Under the pieces are notes generated by a model. It did no database searches, had not been told where the DNA came from, and saw nothing but the letters and a program-made list of their open reading frames with translations. Positions 45,794 to 53,186 of a stretch of 64,000 nt of DNA are shown here, one piece after another. Position 1 is the first letter of the stretch. Each line of letters starts with the position of its first letter. The position numbers and the translations under genes were made by a program. Origin of the DNA: Brevibacillus laterosporus (GTDB lineage Bacteria; Bacillota; Bacilli; Brevibacillales; Brevibacillaceae); NCBI RefSeq assembly GCF_030489605.1, contig NZ_JAUKFY010000013.1:1-64000 (forward strand), in the 5' to 3' direction.

Positions 45794-46120
45794 TTATTTC
45801 ATAGCTTGCTCAATAGCATCCTTTGTAATCTTCCAATGAGAGGTATGCCATGATACTGCACCGTCCTCAATAAGGAAGATTTGCGGTGATTCGTGTTTAA
45901 TCTGAAAATGCTCCGCGATCTCATTGGAGACAGGGCGAGCTTCACGAACGAGAACCTCGGCAGCCTCTACGTCGCTATTTGCTTGCAAATACGCATGAAA
46001 TTGCTCATGAGCAGACGTACTGATCGGACAAACCGTACTATGTTTAAACAGTAATAGTTTGCCTTGTTTCTTTAAGAATTCTTGCAGGTCTTCTTGGGAT
46101 TGCAACTGTTTAAATGCCAA
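45794..46120 (-). CDS. ytxJ: bacilliredoxin YtxJ/BrxC
   Basis: A 108-residue monothiol thioredoxin-fold protein. The signature STVCPIS (TCPIS class) holds the active Cys, and SPQIFLIEDG carries the cis-Pro. Bacilliredoxins remove bacillithiol from oxidised proteins, implying bacillithiol in this organism. I chose TTG at 46120, nine bases after AAGGAG; a TTG seven codons earlier would contain that RBS. The length then matches Bacillus YtxJ, and it lies near ccpA-aroA as there. Confidence 0.9.
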   Translation of the reverse strand: MAFKQLQSQEDLQEFLKKQGKLLLFKHSTVCPISTSAHEQFHAYLQANSDVEAAEVLVREARPVSNEIAEHFQIKHESPQIFLIEDGAVSWHTSHWKITKDAIEQAMK

Positions 46121-46204
46121 ATAAGCCCACTCCTTTCTCAATACCTTAGATGAACATTATGATAAAGAGAAAGCGAGCGAAAGGCAAATTTTTTCCTTTT
46201 TCCA

Positions 46205-46606
46205 TTACACTTCTATCTTAATTTGAGTCAGCTTCCTTTGGATTTCATTAATCCATTGCTGATCATTAAGCGATTTAGCCAGCAAGTATAAATCAAGTAG
46301 TTCATTTACTCTCTCATCAATCTTATCTTTTAATTCCTCATCCTCGCTCTGTTCAGCGATGATGACGAGTAAATTCGCAAACTCACTGATTGCTTCGAAC
46401 GCAACCTCTTGCTCTTTTGGTTGATCTCCTAAGTTAGTCATCAGTTGTTTAAGATCATCCTTGACGAGATCAACAACCGATGTACAAGCACATGCTTCAT
46501 CTTTGCAGACATGAATAGGCACATTACGAATTTTCACCCGACTGCGATAGATTACACTGCGCAGCGCGATGTCCATTTCTTTGCCACATTTGCTGCAATA
46601 TTTCAT
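46205..46606 (-). CDS. small zinc-ribbon-like protein
   Basis: A 133-residue protein. An N-terminal CSKCGKEM and later CKDEACAC suggest a zinc ribbon (YgiT/zinc-finger style), followed by an alpha-helical acidic C-terminal half (EAISEFANLLVIIAEQSEDEELKDKIDERVNE... in part). GAGAGGAG precedes the ATG. Its function is unknown; possibly nucleic-acid or protein binding. Confidence 0.7.
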   Translation of the reverse strand: MKYCSKCGKEMDIALRSVIYRSRVKIRNVPIHVCKDEACACTSVVDLVKDDLKQLMTNLGDQPKEQEVAFEAISEFANLLVIIAEQSEDEELKDKIDERVNELLDLYLLAKSLNDQQWINEIQRKLTQIKIEV

Positions 46607-46669
46607 CTGTATTTCTTCTCCTCTCTCAAAACTGCCTTCCGTCCAGCTTTATCTGTCTGTGTATTGATC

Positions 46670-46795
46670 TTATGTCTGTGTCACCCATTTCAAGTGAAGG
46701 ATATCATAATCCTGCTGAAGATCGATTGGTACATGATGGCAGTCATTCTTTAACGCGAAACGCCCAAACGCTTTCTCCATATGTAAAAAGCGCAT
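46670..46795 (-). CDS. 41-residue candidate protein
   Basis: A small minus-strand ORF reading MRFLHMEKAFGRFALKNDC... to ...HLKWVTQT. Its residue mix looks protein-like, unlike the neighbouring frames. However AGAGG touches the first ATG, and the second ATG (Met 6) is about 14 bases from it, so initiation is unclear. It lies between two Cys-rich small genes on the same strand. It could be real or a remnant. Confidence 0.4.
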   Translation of the reverse strand: MRFLHMEKAFGRFALKNDCHHVPIDLQQDYDILHLKWVTQT

Positions 46796-46860
46796 CCTCT
46801 ACACATTGTAGGGGTTTCCTTTCACTTTTACATGTCATACTTTCTGTAACTAGATGAAAA

Positions 46861-46902
46861 CTTTGGCATCCATCCGTTGATTTTGGTAGATAAATGCCAA
46901 AG
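46861..46902 (-). terminator. terminator of the small Cys protein gene
   Basis: Stem CTTTGGCAT / ATGCCAAAG with a T-rich tail on the minus strand. It lies 25 bases beyond the stop at 46927. Confidence 0.6.
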
Positions 46903-46926
46903 ATACCAGTATTCTTGCACCAACAA

Positions 46927-47166
46927 TTAGTGATAAATAGCGTTTACTTTCTCGCATGTAGGACAAATAGCAATTTTACCCGAATGGCCAATTTCATCCT
47001 CTACCCGATAACCGGTAATTTTTTCAGAGAAACAAAACAGACACTCTGAGTTAAATTCCATATCGTATTGAGCTTTCCATGCAATCGATTTGAAATCCTC
47101 ACCCACACAAATAGTCATATGCAAGTGCTCGTTTGGTTGTAACGCATTGATATCTCGATTCATCAT
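46927..47166 (-). CDS. small protein with two CxxC motifs
   Basis: About 79 residues, with CLFCFSEKI and CPTCEKVNAIYH near the C-terminus: two CxxC pairs about 30 residues apart, typical of a zinc ribbon. An acidic, His-containing front half precedes it. The start is uncertain: AGGCAGGGA lies before three Met codons (47172, 47166, 47163) and I chose the middle one. Unknown function; transcribed away from the M29 aminopeptidase gene. Confidence 0.65.
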   Translation of the reverse strand: MMNRDINALQPNEHLHMTICVGEDFKSIAWKAQYDMEFNSECLFCFSEKITGYRVEDEIGHSGKIAICPTCEKVNAIYH

Positions 47167-47327
47167 ATCCATTCCCTGCCTTTTTGTGAATGTCTTTATT
47201 ATCATTCAGCTTTTCCACATTTTCAGAATAATAAACATCAATAAAAATATTTTTACCGAAGTACTTCGCTTTCCAAATTTTTTTGTGTACAATATGAGCA
47301 AGGTCATAAAAGTGAGGAGATACATAT

Positions 47328-48440
47328 ATGAAAGATCCACGTTTAGAAAAATTGGCACACAATTTGGTCAATTATTCCATCCGTGCTCAAAAGGGCGAGC
47401 ACGTTCTCATTCATTCAACCGGTCACCAGCCTGAGTTAGTAAAAGCCCTCATTCGCAAAGTATATGAAGCTGGAGCTCACCCGTATGTTCAGCTTCAAGA
47501 CCCTGCTATTCAACGTGAATTATTAATGAACACAAATGAAGATCAACTGGCTGTCATGCGGGATGCTGAAGTTGCCTTTATGAAAAAAATGGATTGCTTT
47601 ATCGGAATTCGCGGAAGCAATAACATTACAGAGCTTTCTGATGTTCCAAGCGACAAGATGAGTATGTATTCGCGACAATTGCAAAGACCTGTGACAGACA
47701 TCCGTGTCCCTGAAACAAAATGGGTTGTTATGCGTTATCCAAACGAATCCATGGCTCAATTGGCTAGCATGAGCACAGAAGCGTTTGAAAACTTTTACTT
47801 TGATGTTTGCAATTTAGATTACAGCAAAATGTCCAAGGCTATGGACAACCTTGTAGAGCTGATGAATAGAACGGATAAAGTTCGCTTAACTGCTCCAGGA
47901 ACAGACCTAACCTTCTCCATTAAAGGCATTCCAGCAATCAAATGCGCTGGTGAGTGTAACATTCCAGACGGTGAAATTTTCACTGCTCCTGTGAAGGACT
48001 CTGTAAACGGTACCCTTTCCTATAACACTCCATCTCCGTATCAAGGCTTTACCTTTGAAAATGTAAAGCTGACATTTAAAGACGGAAAAATTATTGAGGC
48101 TACCGCTAACGATACAGAGCGTATTAACGAAATCTTCGATGAGGATGAAGGGGCACGTTACATTGGAGAATTTGCTATTGGCGTGAACCCTTATATCCAA
48201 AATCCAATGAAAGATATCCTGTTCGATGAAAAAATTGACGGAAGCATCCACTTTACGCCTGGACAGGCATATGATGAAGCGTTTAACGGAAATAAATCTT
48301 CCATTCACTGGGATATGGTATTAATTCAACGTCCAGAATGGGGTGGCGGAGAAATCTACTTCGATGATGTTTTAATCCGTAAAGATGGTCGTTTTGTCCT
48401 ACCGGAGCTAGAATGCCTCAACCCTGAAAATCTTAAATAA
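47328..48440 (+). CDS. M29 family aminopeptidase (AmpS/PepS)
   Basis: A 370-residue thermophilic-aminopeptidase-type M29 enzyme, a cytosolic dinuclear-metal exopeptidase. It has the metal Glu in CAGECNIPDGEIF, a second region ARYIGEFAIGVN, and the C-terminal IHWDMVLIQRPEWGGGEIYFDD with His and Asp ligands. The length is a little shorter than the usual ~410, but all ligand motifs are present. AGTGAGGAGA upstream gives a clear start. A single gene with its own terminator. Confidence 0.92.
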   Translation: MKDPRLEKLAHNLVNYSIRAQKGEHVLIHSTGHQPELVKALIRKVYEAGAHPYVQLQDPAIQRELLMNTNEDQLAVMRDAEVAFMKKMDCFIGIRGSNNITELSDVPSDKMSMYSRQLQRPVTDIRVPETKWVVMRYPNESMAQLASMSTEAFENFYFDVCNLDYSKMSKAMDNLVELMNRTDKVRLTAPGTDLTFSIKGIPAIKCAGECNIPDGEIFTAPVKDSVNGTLSYNTPSPYQGFTFENVKLTFKDGKIIEATANDTERINEIFDEDEGARYIGEFAIGVNPYIQNPMKDILFDEKIDGSIHFTPGQAYDEAFNGNKSSIHWDMVLIQRPEWGGGEIYFDDVLIRKDGRFVLPELECLNPENLK

Positions 48441-48447
48441 AACAAAA

Positions 48448-48490
48448 CTAATAAAACCTCGAGGGCTACTATCCCCGAGGTTTTATTAGT
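48448..48490. terminator. rho-independent terminator
   Basis: Stem CTAATAAAACCTCG / CGAGGTTTTATTAG, perfect and with T residues. It serves the M29 gene and possibly padR from the other strand. Confidence 0.85.
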
Positions 48491-48528
48491 TTGACTGTTT
48501 TCAATTCAGGAAGGAGGCATAATCAGCT

Positions 48529-49068
48529 TCAGGATATATGAGCAACATTTTGCCCCTTGTCCATCATTTGTTTTTTCCCCTTTAGGAATTCAATAGCCCC
48601 GTCTAGCTGATGAAGGGTATACTCCCAGCACATCTTTTGGTACTCATTTAATTCCTGCATGCTTTTTTGATAACTGTTTCGAATAATTTCTTGACGTTTT
48701 TCTTGATATGCAATCAAATCATCAAAAAAGTGTTTCTGATCCTCTGCGGTATGCAAATCACAAAAGAATAAACGTGTTAACATATCAGAGCGAACGATCG
48801 GCCCTTCAATTTCCGTCTTCAGTTCCTGATGAAATTGATCGCGTCCTTGTTGCGTCAGACGATACATGATTTTGTTTGGCTTTCCTGACTGTAGGACCTC
48901 TTCTTTTGTAACATGTCCTTCCTGCTCCAGCTTTTTAAGAGCTGGATAGATTGCGCCATAACTCGCATCGTAAAAGAAGCCGATGCTGCTCGTAAAGAAC
49001 TGCTTTATATCGTAGCCGCTCATTTCACGATAATGTAATAAGCCTAAAATGATTGATTTGACGTCCAT
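48529..49068 (-). CDS. PadR family transcriptional regulator
   Basis: A 179-residue PadR regulator. The winged helix (about 1-80) reads IILGLLHYREMSGYDIKQFF...GAIYPALKKLEQEGHVTKEE, followed by a helical PadR C-terminal (Vir_act_alpha_C) dimer domain (about 95-170). PadR proteins repress phenolic-acid stress or efflux genes and respond to phenolics or drugs. The upstream DNA contains TACTTACATTA (49113-49123), shared with the operator of the catE-like gene, so that gene is a plausible target (inference). Confidence 0.88.
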   Translation of the reverse strand: MDVKSIILGLLHYREMSGYDIKQFFTSSIGFFYDASYGAIYPALKKLEQEGHVTKEEVLQSGKPNKIMYRLTQQGRDQFHQELKTEIEGPIVRSDMLTRLFFCDLHTAEDQKHFFDDLIAYQEKRQEIIRNSYQKSMQELNEYQKMCWEYTLHQLDGAIEFLKGKKQMMDKGQNVAHIS

Positions 49069-49112
49069 AACATTTCCTCCGGATGTAGGCTTTGTACAAA
49101 ATTACACTAATT

Positions 49113-49123
49113 TACTTACATTA
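49113..49123. promoter_or_regulatory. sequence shared with the catE-like operator
   Basis: TACTTACATTA lies 45 bases upstream of the padR start and is identical to 11 bases of the catE-like gene operator at 39690-39700 (opposite strand). It may be a half site for PadR autoregulation. Confidence 0.35.
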
Positions 49124-49458
49124 TTCCCTCTTTATTTCAATATTATAAAATGTTTAACTTCATATTAGCAACATTCTACCAAGAAATGAATCCTTCTCCC
49201 CCTTCCTACGAGAGTAACGCTTTAAATCGTTATAGCACAAGTTTCTTTAGGCTTATTTCCCTCTCTTTCATATAGTAAAAGCATCCTATATTCCTAGTTT
49301 TTGTATCTATTTTCAGGAATTTTCTGTGATATCTGATTACTTACATTTAATTTTGAGACTATTGTACTGGTCTTTCTCCATAATTGGGCGTTCCACCTTT
49401 ATCCTTTCCTCCATAAGATGATGTATACCTATCTGCAGGGAAGTAAGGAGATGAAGTT

Positions 49459-50172
49459 GTGAAACCTAGAGGCTGGTCCTATACGAATACAAAATATCAG
49501 CAGATGAGTAATCTACATCCATTCAACTTCTTTGTTCCGTTAGTGGAACAGGTAAAGCACGGCGTAGTTTCCCTGATCTGCGAAGACAACACCTCCCCTC
49601 CCGACATCGATCAAATTTTGCAAAGCTTTTTGGACATGGAACCACTCGAAGCAGGCCCGACAGAAAAAAGCTTTGGTTCCGGCTTCATTTTTCATCCCAG
49701 AGGCTATATTCTCACCAGCGAGCATGTTATAGGCAAAGCCAAATCAATTTTTGTGAAAATGTGGAATGGAAAAGTATTTGAAGCAAAGCTTGTTTTTAGT
49801 GATCCTCAACGAGATTACGCTATCGTAAAAATCGAACCCGACATACGTCTTAGCCCAATAACTCTAGGTAATTCAGGTGAGGCACGCGTAGGTGAATGGG
49901 TCATTAGTGTCGGGAGTCCCCTTGGCCTAGAGAATTCAGTTACAGCGGGAATTATCAGTGCAAAAAATAGGCGTATTCAAGTATCTAAACGCTTGTACGA
50001 TGAAATTTTTCAAACAGATGCTGCTATCAACCCCGGTAATAGCGGAGGTCCCTTAATTAATTTACACGGTGAAGTAATTGGCTTAAACGCATTTATCATC
50101 CAGTCTGGTCAATGTCTCGGATTTGCCATCGGGATTGATAGTATCAAGAAAAAGATTCAGCAACTTTTATAA
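49459..50172 (+). CDS. HtrA-like trypsin-fold serine protease, no signal or PDZ domain
   Basis: A 237-residue S1C-type protease. The catalytic triad is complete: H89 (TSEHVIG), D119 (PQRDYAIVK) and S195 (PGNSGGPL). Bacillus HtrA/HtrB have an N-terminal membrane anchor and a PDZ domain; this protein has neither and ends directly after the protease core. It would therefore stay in the cytosol unless exported non-classically. The start is GTG at 49459, after AAGGAG. Monocistronic, divergent from padR. Confidence 0.88.
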   Translation: MKPRGWSYTNTKYQQMSNLHPFNFFVPLVEQVKHGVVSLICEDNTSPPDIDQILQSFLDMEPLEAGPTEKSFGSGFIFHPRGYILTSEHVIGKAKSIFVKMWNGKVFEAKLVFSDPQRDYAIVKIEPDIRLSPITLGNSGEARVGEWVISVGSPLGLENSVTAGIISAKNRRIQVSKRLYDEIFQTDAAINPGNSGGPLINLHGEVIGLNAFIIQSGQCLGFAIGIDSIKKKIQQLL

Positions 50173-50219
50173 CTTCATTTTTTCCTACCACACGTAACAA
50201 TAAACGTCTAAACAAAAAA

Positions 50220-50252
50220 GAGTTGCCATCTCCCCTATAGAGCTGGCAACCC
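50220..50252 (+). terminator. weak hairpin after the HtrA-like gene
   Basis: Stem GTTGCCA / TGGCAAC with a large loop, followed by CCCCTT; the T tract is poor. Confidence 0.4.
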
Positions 50253-50498
50253 CTTCTTTGCTACTAGTTGAAATTGTAAATCATTTATGAGATTCGCTCT
50301 ACGGGGTGTATGTTTATCAACAGGCGCAGAGCCATCAGTCCGCGATCACGCATAATAATCTTACCACGCCCAACTCCTTTCGGAACCTACTGTATATTAA
50401 TCCCATGCACCATAGCCTTTAAGGTAAGAGCTAGGTGGTTGAAAAAGGGAATACTCCACTTCCCCTTAGTTCATTTCATGTAAGGGCATCAAGACGGA

Positions 50499-50633
50499 CT
50501 AAGGATTGGACATAACTCTGAGGCGGCAGAAATGCCCATCAGCACAAAGGAATACTGCACGTGCTTCTTTTGTATTCAAGACTGAAATAATTGCATGGTA
50601 GGTATGTTTATTAGCCTCTAAGCAATTATCACG
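50499..50633 (-). pseudogene. protein-coding remnant of unknown family
   Basis: A 44-codon open minus-strand stretch without a usable start codon, reading through AIISVLNTKEARAVFLC and HFCRLRVMSNP before a stop. It has a natural residue mix, unlike the surrounding frames, and another protein-like patch (GRGKIIMRDRGLMALRLL) lies further along the same strand near 50300-50370. The roughly 500-base gap between the protease and chromate transporter genes may hold the remains of one or two genes. No family is recognised. Confidence 0.3.
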
Positions 50634-50667
50634 CTAAAGATCAAGACAAAAGGCGTGTTTTCCCTCA

Positions 50668-51197
50668 TTAATTAATAAAAAATCCTCCGTAGCCCATCGC
50701 TAATATAATAACGAAGGCTGGATGAACCTTGCGTTGTTCCATCAGAAAATAAGATGCACCGCCTAATATCAGTGTGTGCCATAAACCAATTTGCTCGTAG
50801 GAACCAAGAATAAATTGCACCGCCAGCATACCAAGCAAAACGGTAACGATGGACGAATCGAATGTGTCATTGCTTTGATTTGCGGCGCTTGACGGAATAA
50901 ATGAAATACACCTAATAAACCAATCATAGCAATAGCAGTTGGGGCAACCGTAGCAAACAAACCAAATACAGCTCCCGGAATCCCTGCCACTTGATAGCCA
51001 ATATATCCACCCAGCTTTGTGAAAATTGGACTTGGCAGTGCATTCCCTAATGCTAACGCTTCCCCGAACTCCTCCACTGTCATCCACTTATAATGAGTAA
51101 CGACTTCATTTTGGATCAGCGGAATACTTGGAGGACCTCCCCCGTAGCCGAGAATATTCGTAATAAAAAAAGCCCAAAAAATCTGTAGATAAATCAT
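50668..51197 (-). pseudogene. chromate transporter, frameshifted
   Basis: A half-size ChrA-type transporter. It starts MIYLQIFWAFFITNILGYGG at 51197 with AAGGAG upstream and runs through the family motif GNALPSPIFTKLGGYIGYQVAG to SIRPS. The frame then breaks near 50845-50860: the expected continuation (TVLLGMLAVQFILGSYEQIG...GYGGFFIN) is in a different frame and ends at 50668. A single-base deletion explains this. The upstream paralogue at 51216 is intact. It may be a true pseudogene, a sequencing error or a rare programmed shift. Confidence 0.75.
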
Positions 51198-51215
51198 AGC
51201 GTTAGACTCCTTTGC

Positions 51216-51794
51216 TTAGTTTTGCTGCTGGTTCTTTTGTCGTTTGGTATGCCAGGTGGAGTACGCAAAGGCGATCACTAAAGTTACAGCAACGAACAAA
51301 CCCGGATGAATTTGAAAAGGAACTAACGCGATTACTGAAATGAACAGCATCGCTAGAAAGCTTTGTTTTTCTTTCCCATTTTTACTATCCCTCCAGCCCT
51401 TTTTAAAAAAGTCATAGGTCATTACCGCCATCATGACCGCAATGACTGGTTGAATTGCTTCGATCATCCCCCGTACTGTCTCGGAGGTCTTCAGCACATT
51501 TACGAACTGCATCAGGACAACCATCAGGAACAGAACAGGAAAGACCATGGCTGAGATAGCGATGATGGCACCAAGCCATCCCTTTACCTTGTATCCAATA
51601 TATGCAGCCATCTTGGTGGCAATCGGCCCAGGTAAGGTATTGCCAAGTGCATAGTTATCGGCGAATTCCTCCTCGCTAACCCATTTATACTTCTTGATGC
51701 ACTCAGCATGCACTAGTGGTATCATAGTTGGACCACCACCATATCCAAAAATGCCAATCCGGAAGAACGCCAGAAATAATTGCCAATAAACCAT
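51216..51794 (-). CDS. chromate transporter, short-chain ChrA subunit
   Basis: A 192-residue CHR-family membrane protein, half the size of long ChrA. It carries the GYGGGPTMIPL motif and GNTLPGPIATKMAAYIGYKVKG, with about six membrane segments. Short CHR proteins act in pairs of opposite orientation to export chromate. The second member of this pair, 18 bases downstream, is frameshifted. The ATG at 51794 (MVYWQL) follows GGAGGAGAG; an ATG 12 codons earlier lacks such an RBS position. Confidence 0.88.
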   Translation of the reverse strand: MVYWQLFLAFFRIGIFGYGGGPTMIPLVHAECIKKYKWVSEEEFADNYALGNTLPGPIATKMAAYIGYKVKGWLGAIIAISAMVFPVLFLMVVLMQFVNVLKTSETVRGMIEAIQPVIAVMMAVMTYDFFKKGWRDSKNGKEKQSFLAMLFISVIALVPFQIHPGLFVAVTLVIAFAYSTWHTKRQKNQQQN

Positions 51795-51827
51795 CTTCTC
51801 TCCTCCTGACCTCATTAGTTTCATTAC

Positions 51828-52140
51828 CACATGTCACGAAACCATTTTCTCTTGTCTGGACCTTCTTCTTGCAAAGTGGAAAATATTGTATTACATAAGT
51901 CTGCTTCCTCAATTAACTGTCCCATCGTATGCAATGGATTTAGAGAGATCATTGGCTCCTGAAAAATCATAGGAATATCATTGCCGCGAACCTATTACAT
52001 ACTTCTTTGCGATCATTGTAATAAATTTTCACCCTTAAATAAAAGTTGATCGTCCTATTTCTCATTTCGTTCCAAAGACACATACTCGAAAAGCTGGCTA
52101 CGCTCTTTCTCACTGCACGATTTCCCCTAATACTCCCTGT
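51828..52140 (-). pseudogene. remnant of an oligopeptide/dipeptide ABC transporter ATPase (DppD/OppD-like)
   Basis: On the minus strand one frame reads DQLLFKGENLLQ, a stop, SQRSM, two stops, then [19 protein letters not shown] and [11 protein letters not shown]. That is the region around the Q-loop (MIFQEPMTSLNPL) of peptide ABC ATPases. Upstream, in a shifted frame, RKSVASFSSM resembles the Walker A segment (GKSVTSLSIM). In-frame stops and at least one frameshift show decay. The Walker B half of the gene is missing. Confidence 0.75.
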
Positions 52141-52250
52141 GTTTTCCCTTCCTTAAATGGAAAATCCACTTATCCACAATCGGAAATATTTCTATTAAAT
52201 GGAATAAAAGTTTATTTTTCCCACAAAAAAGCGTTTTCATCAAAAAATAA

Positions 52251-52288
52251 AAAAAGCAAAATGGAATCGGTTCATCCACCTTGCTTTT
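52251..52288 (-). terminator. rho-independent terminator of the DUF2325/49-residue unit
   Basis: A 14-bp stem AAAAGCAAGGTGGA / TCCATTTTGCTTTT (two G-T pairs) with a T run on the minus strand, 65 bases beyond the stop at 52353. Confidence 0.8.
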
Positions 52289-52352
52289 ATTCTCTATAAA
52301 AAATGAGTTTCTCATAGTTATATTCATTGTCATAGTACACAGAAGTTAATAA

Positions 52353-52502
52353 TTACACTTCCTGCTTTTTAGAAAACGCAATCAGATAGACTTCCTGATC
52401 GGTTTGAGTGTTGATTTCTTGTTCGATTTGCTTTAATTGTTGCAGCTGCGCAGAGTCTAACTCTGCAAATGGCATCTGACTAAGTTGTTTATTCGGTTCC
52501 AT
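52353..52502 (-). CDS. 49-residue small protein downstream of DUF2325
   Basis: A small ORF reading MEPNKQLSQMPFAELDSAQL and on, ending FSKKQEV; rich in Gln and Glu with a likely amphipathic helix (LQQLKQIEQEIN). GGTGAG precedes the ATG. It lies 106 bases downstream of the DUF2325 gene on the same strand, before a good terminator, so it may belong to the same iron-controlled unit. No family is recognised. Confidence 0.6.
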   Translation of the reverse strand: MEPNKQLSQMPFAELDSAQLQQLKQIEQEINTQTDQEVYLIAFSKKQEV

Positions 52503-52608
52503 CTTCTCACCCACTTCCAATTATCAAGGATATTTTTTATCATATCCCCAATGGAAGGAAAGCATGCACGTATGTAATCGCCAAAGGTTGGATGGTCATT
52601 TTCACCAG

Positions 52609-52896
52609 CTAAGCACTTACGGTTTGCATTTGAAGAACTTGCGATACAGCCGAGCAAGAACGTTTACAAAAACAAATAGGTACTTGCTTATCTTTGGCCT
52701 TAGATTTGATTTTTTTAGCCAGGTTATGATTTACAAAATCGGTTAGAACCAAGATCATTTTAACATCAGATGGAATTTTTAAACTGGTTTCTGAGCTTTT
52801 TCTTCCCGTGATGTGGTGAATCTTTTTGTATCCAACCTCTTCAAGTATTTGTAAGATGTTGCCTAACCTATCCCCACCGATAATTAATATAGACAT
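52609..52896 (-). CDS. DUF2325 small protein, Fur-box promoter
   Basis: A 95-residue DUF2325 protein beginning MSILIIGGDRLGNILQILEE, a Rossmann-like N-terminus, with the Cys-rich motif CFCKRSCS near residues 75-82. AGGAGG lies before the ATG. Its promoter (TTGTCA-N17-TAATAT, 53057-53029 minus) is covered by one of two tandem Fur-like boxes. It is divergent from the encapsulin cargo gene. DUF2325 function is unknown to me; the three close cysteines could bind a metal or a cluster (inference). Confidence 0.8.
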   Translation of the reverse strand: MSILIIGGDRLGNILQILEEVGYKKIHHITGRKSSETSLKIPSDVKMILVLTDFVNHNLAKKIKSKAKDKQVPICFCKRSCSAVSQVLQMQTVSA

Positions 52897-53000
52897 AATA
52901 AAAATCCTCCTTTATATAGTGTGTGCATATGACTCTGATGGTCAAAAACAGTTCGTGCACTGTTTATTCGTTTATATGTCTCTGAAGCAAAAAAGTTAAT

Positions 53001-53037
53001 TGAGAATAAATATCATTCTTATTGATAAATATTATCA
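53001..53037. promoter_or_regulatory. tandem Fur-box-like operators
   Basis: Two 15-base 7-1-7 palindromes: TGAGAATAAATATCA (53001-53015) and TGATAAATATTATCA (53023-53037). The second matches the Fur consensus TGATAATNATTATCA on the minus strand at all but one position, and the first at all but two. Their centres are 22 bases apart, about two helical turns. PerR or Zur boxes are similar, so Fur is the best but not the only candidate. Confidence 0.75.
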
Positions 53038-53057
53038 TTCCCAATTAAGTTTGACAA
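53029..53057 (-). promoter_or_regulatory. SigA-type promoter of the DUF2325 gene
   Basis: TTGTCA, 17-base spacer and TAATAT on the minus strand. The -10 box lies inside the downstream Fur-like palindrome (53023-53037), a typical repression geometry. Confidence 0.6.
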
Positions 53058-53117
53058 TACTCTGTACTATTTTTTTCTCGTTTGTTCACACTATTTTTAC
53101 AAGCTACAGCTCTGTCC

Positions 53118-53147
53118 TTGATTGGATGGTTTTCCCACGGTTATAAT
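53118..53147 (+). promoter_or_regulatory. probable promoter of the cargo-encapsulin operon
   Basis: TTGATT, 18-base spacer, TATAAT, about 40 bases before the cargo start codon. It lies about 80 bases away from the Fur-like boxes, so direct Fur repression is not obvious. Confidence 0.55.
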
Positions 53148-53186
53148 CAGGCTATCACTAATTCTTAAAAAAGGAGGTGGGAGTTT

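Noticed and set aside
46672-46857. 61-codon plus-strand ORF
   Set aside because: The opposite strand shows a more protein-like small ORF, and this one has no RBS.
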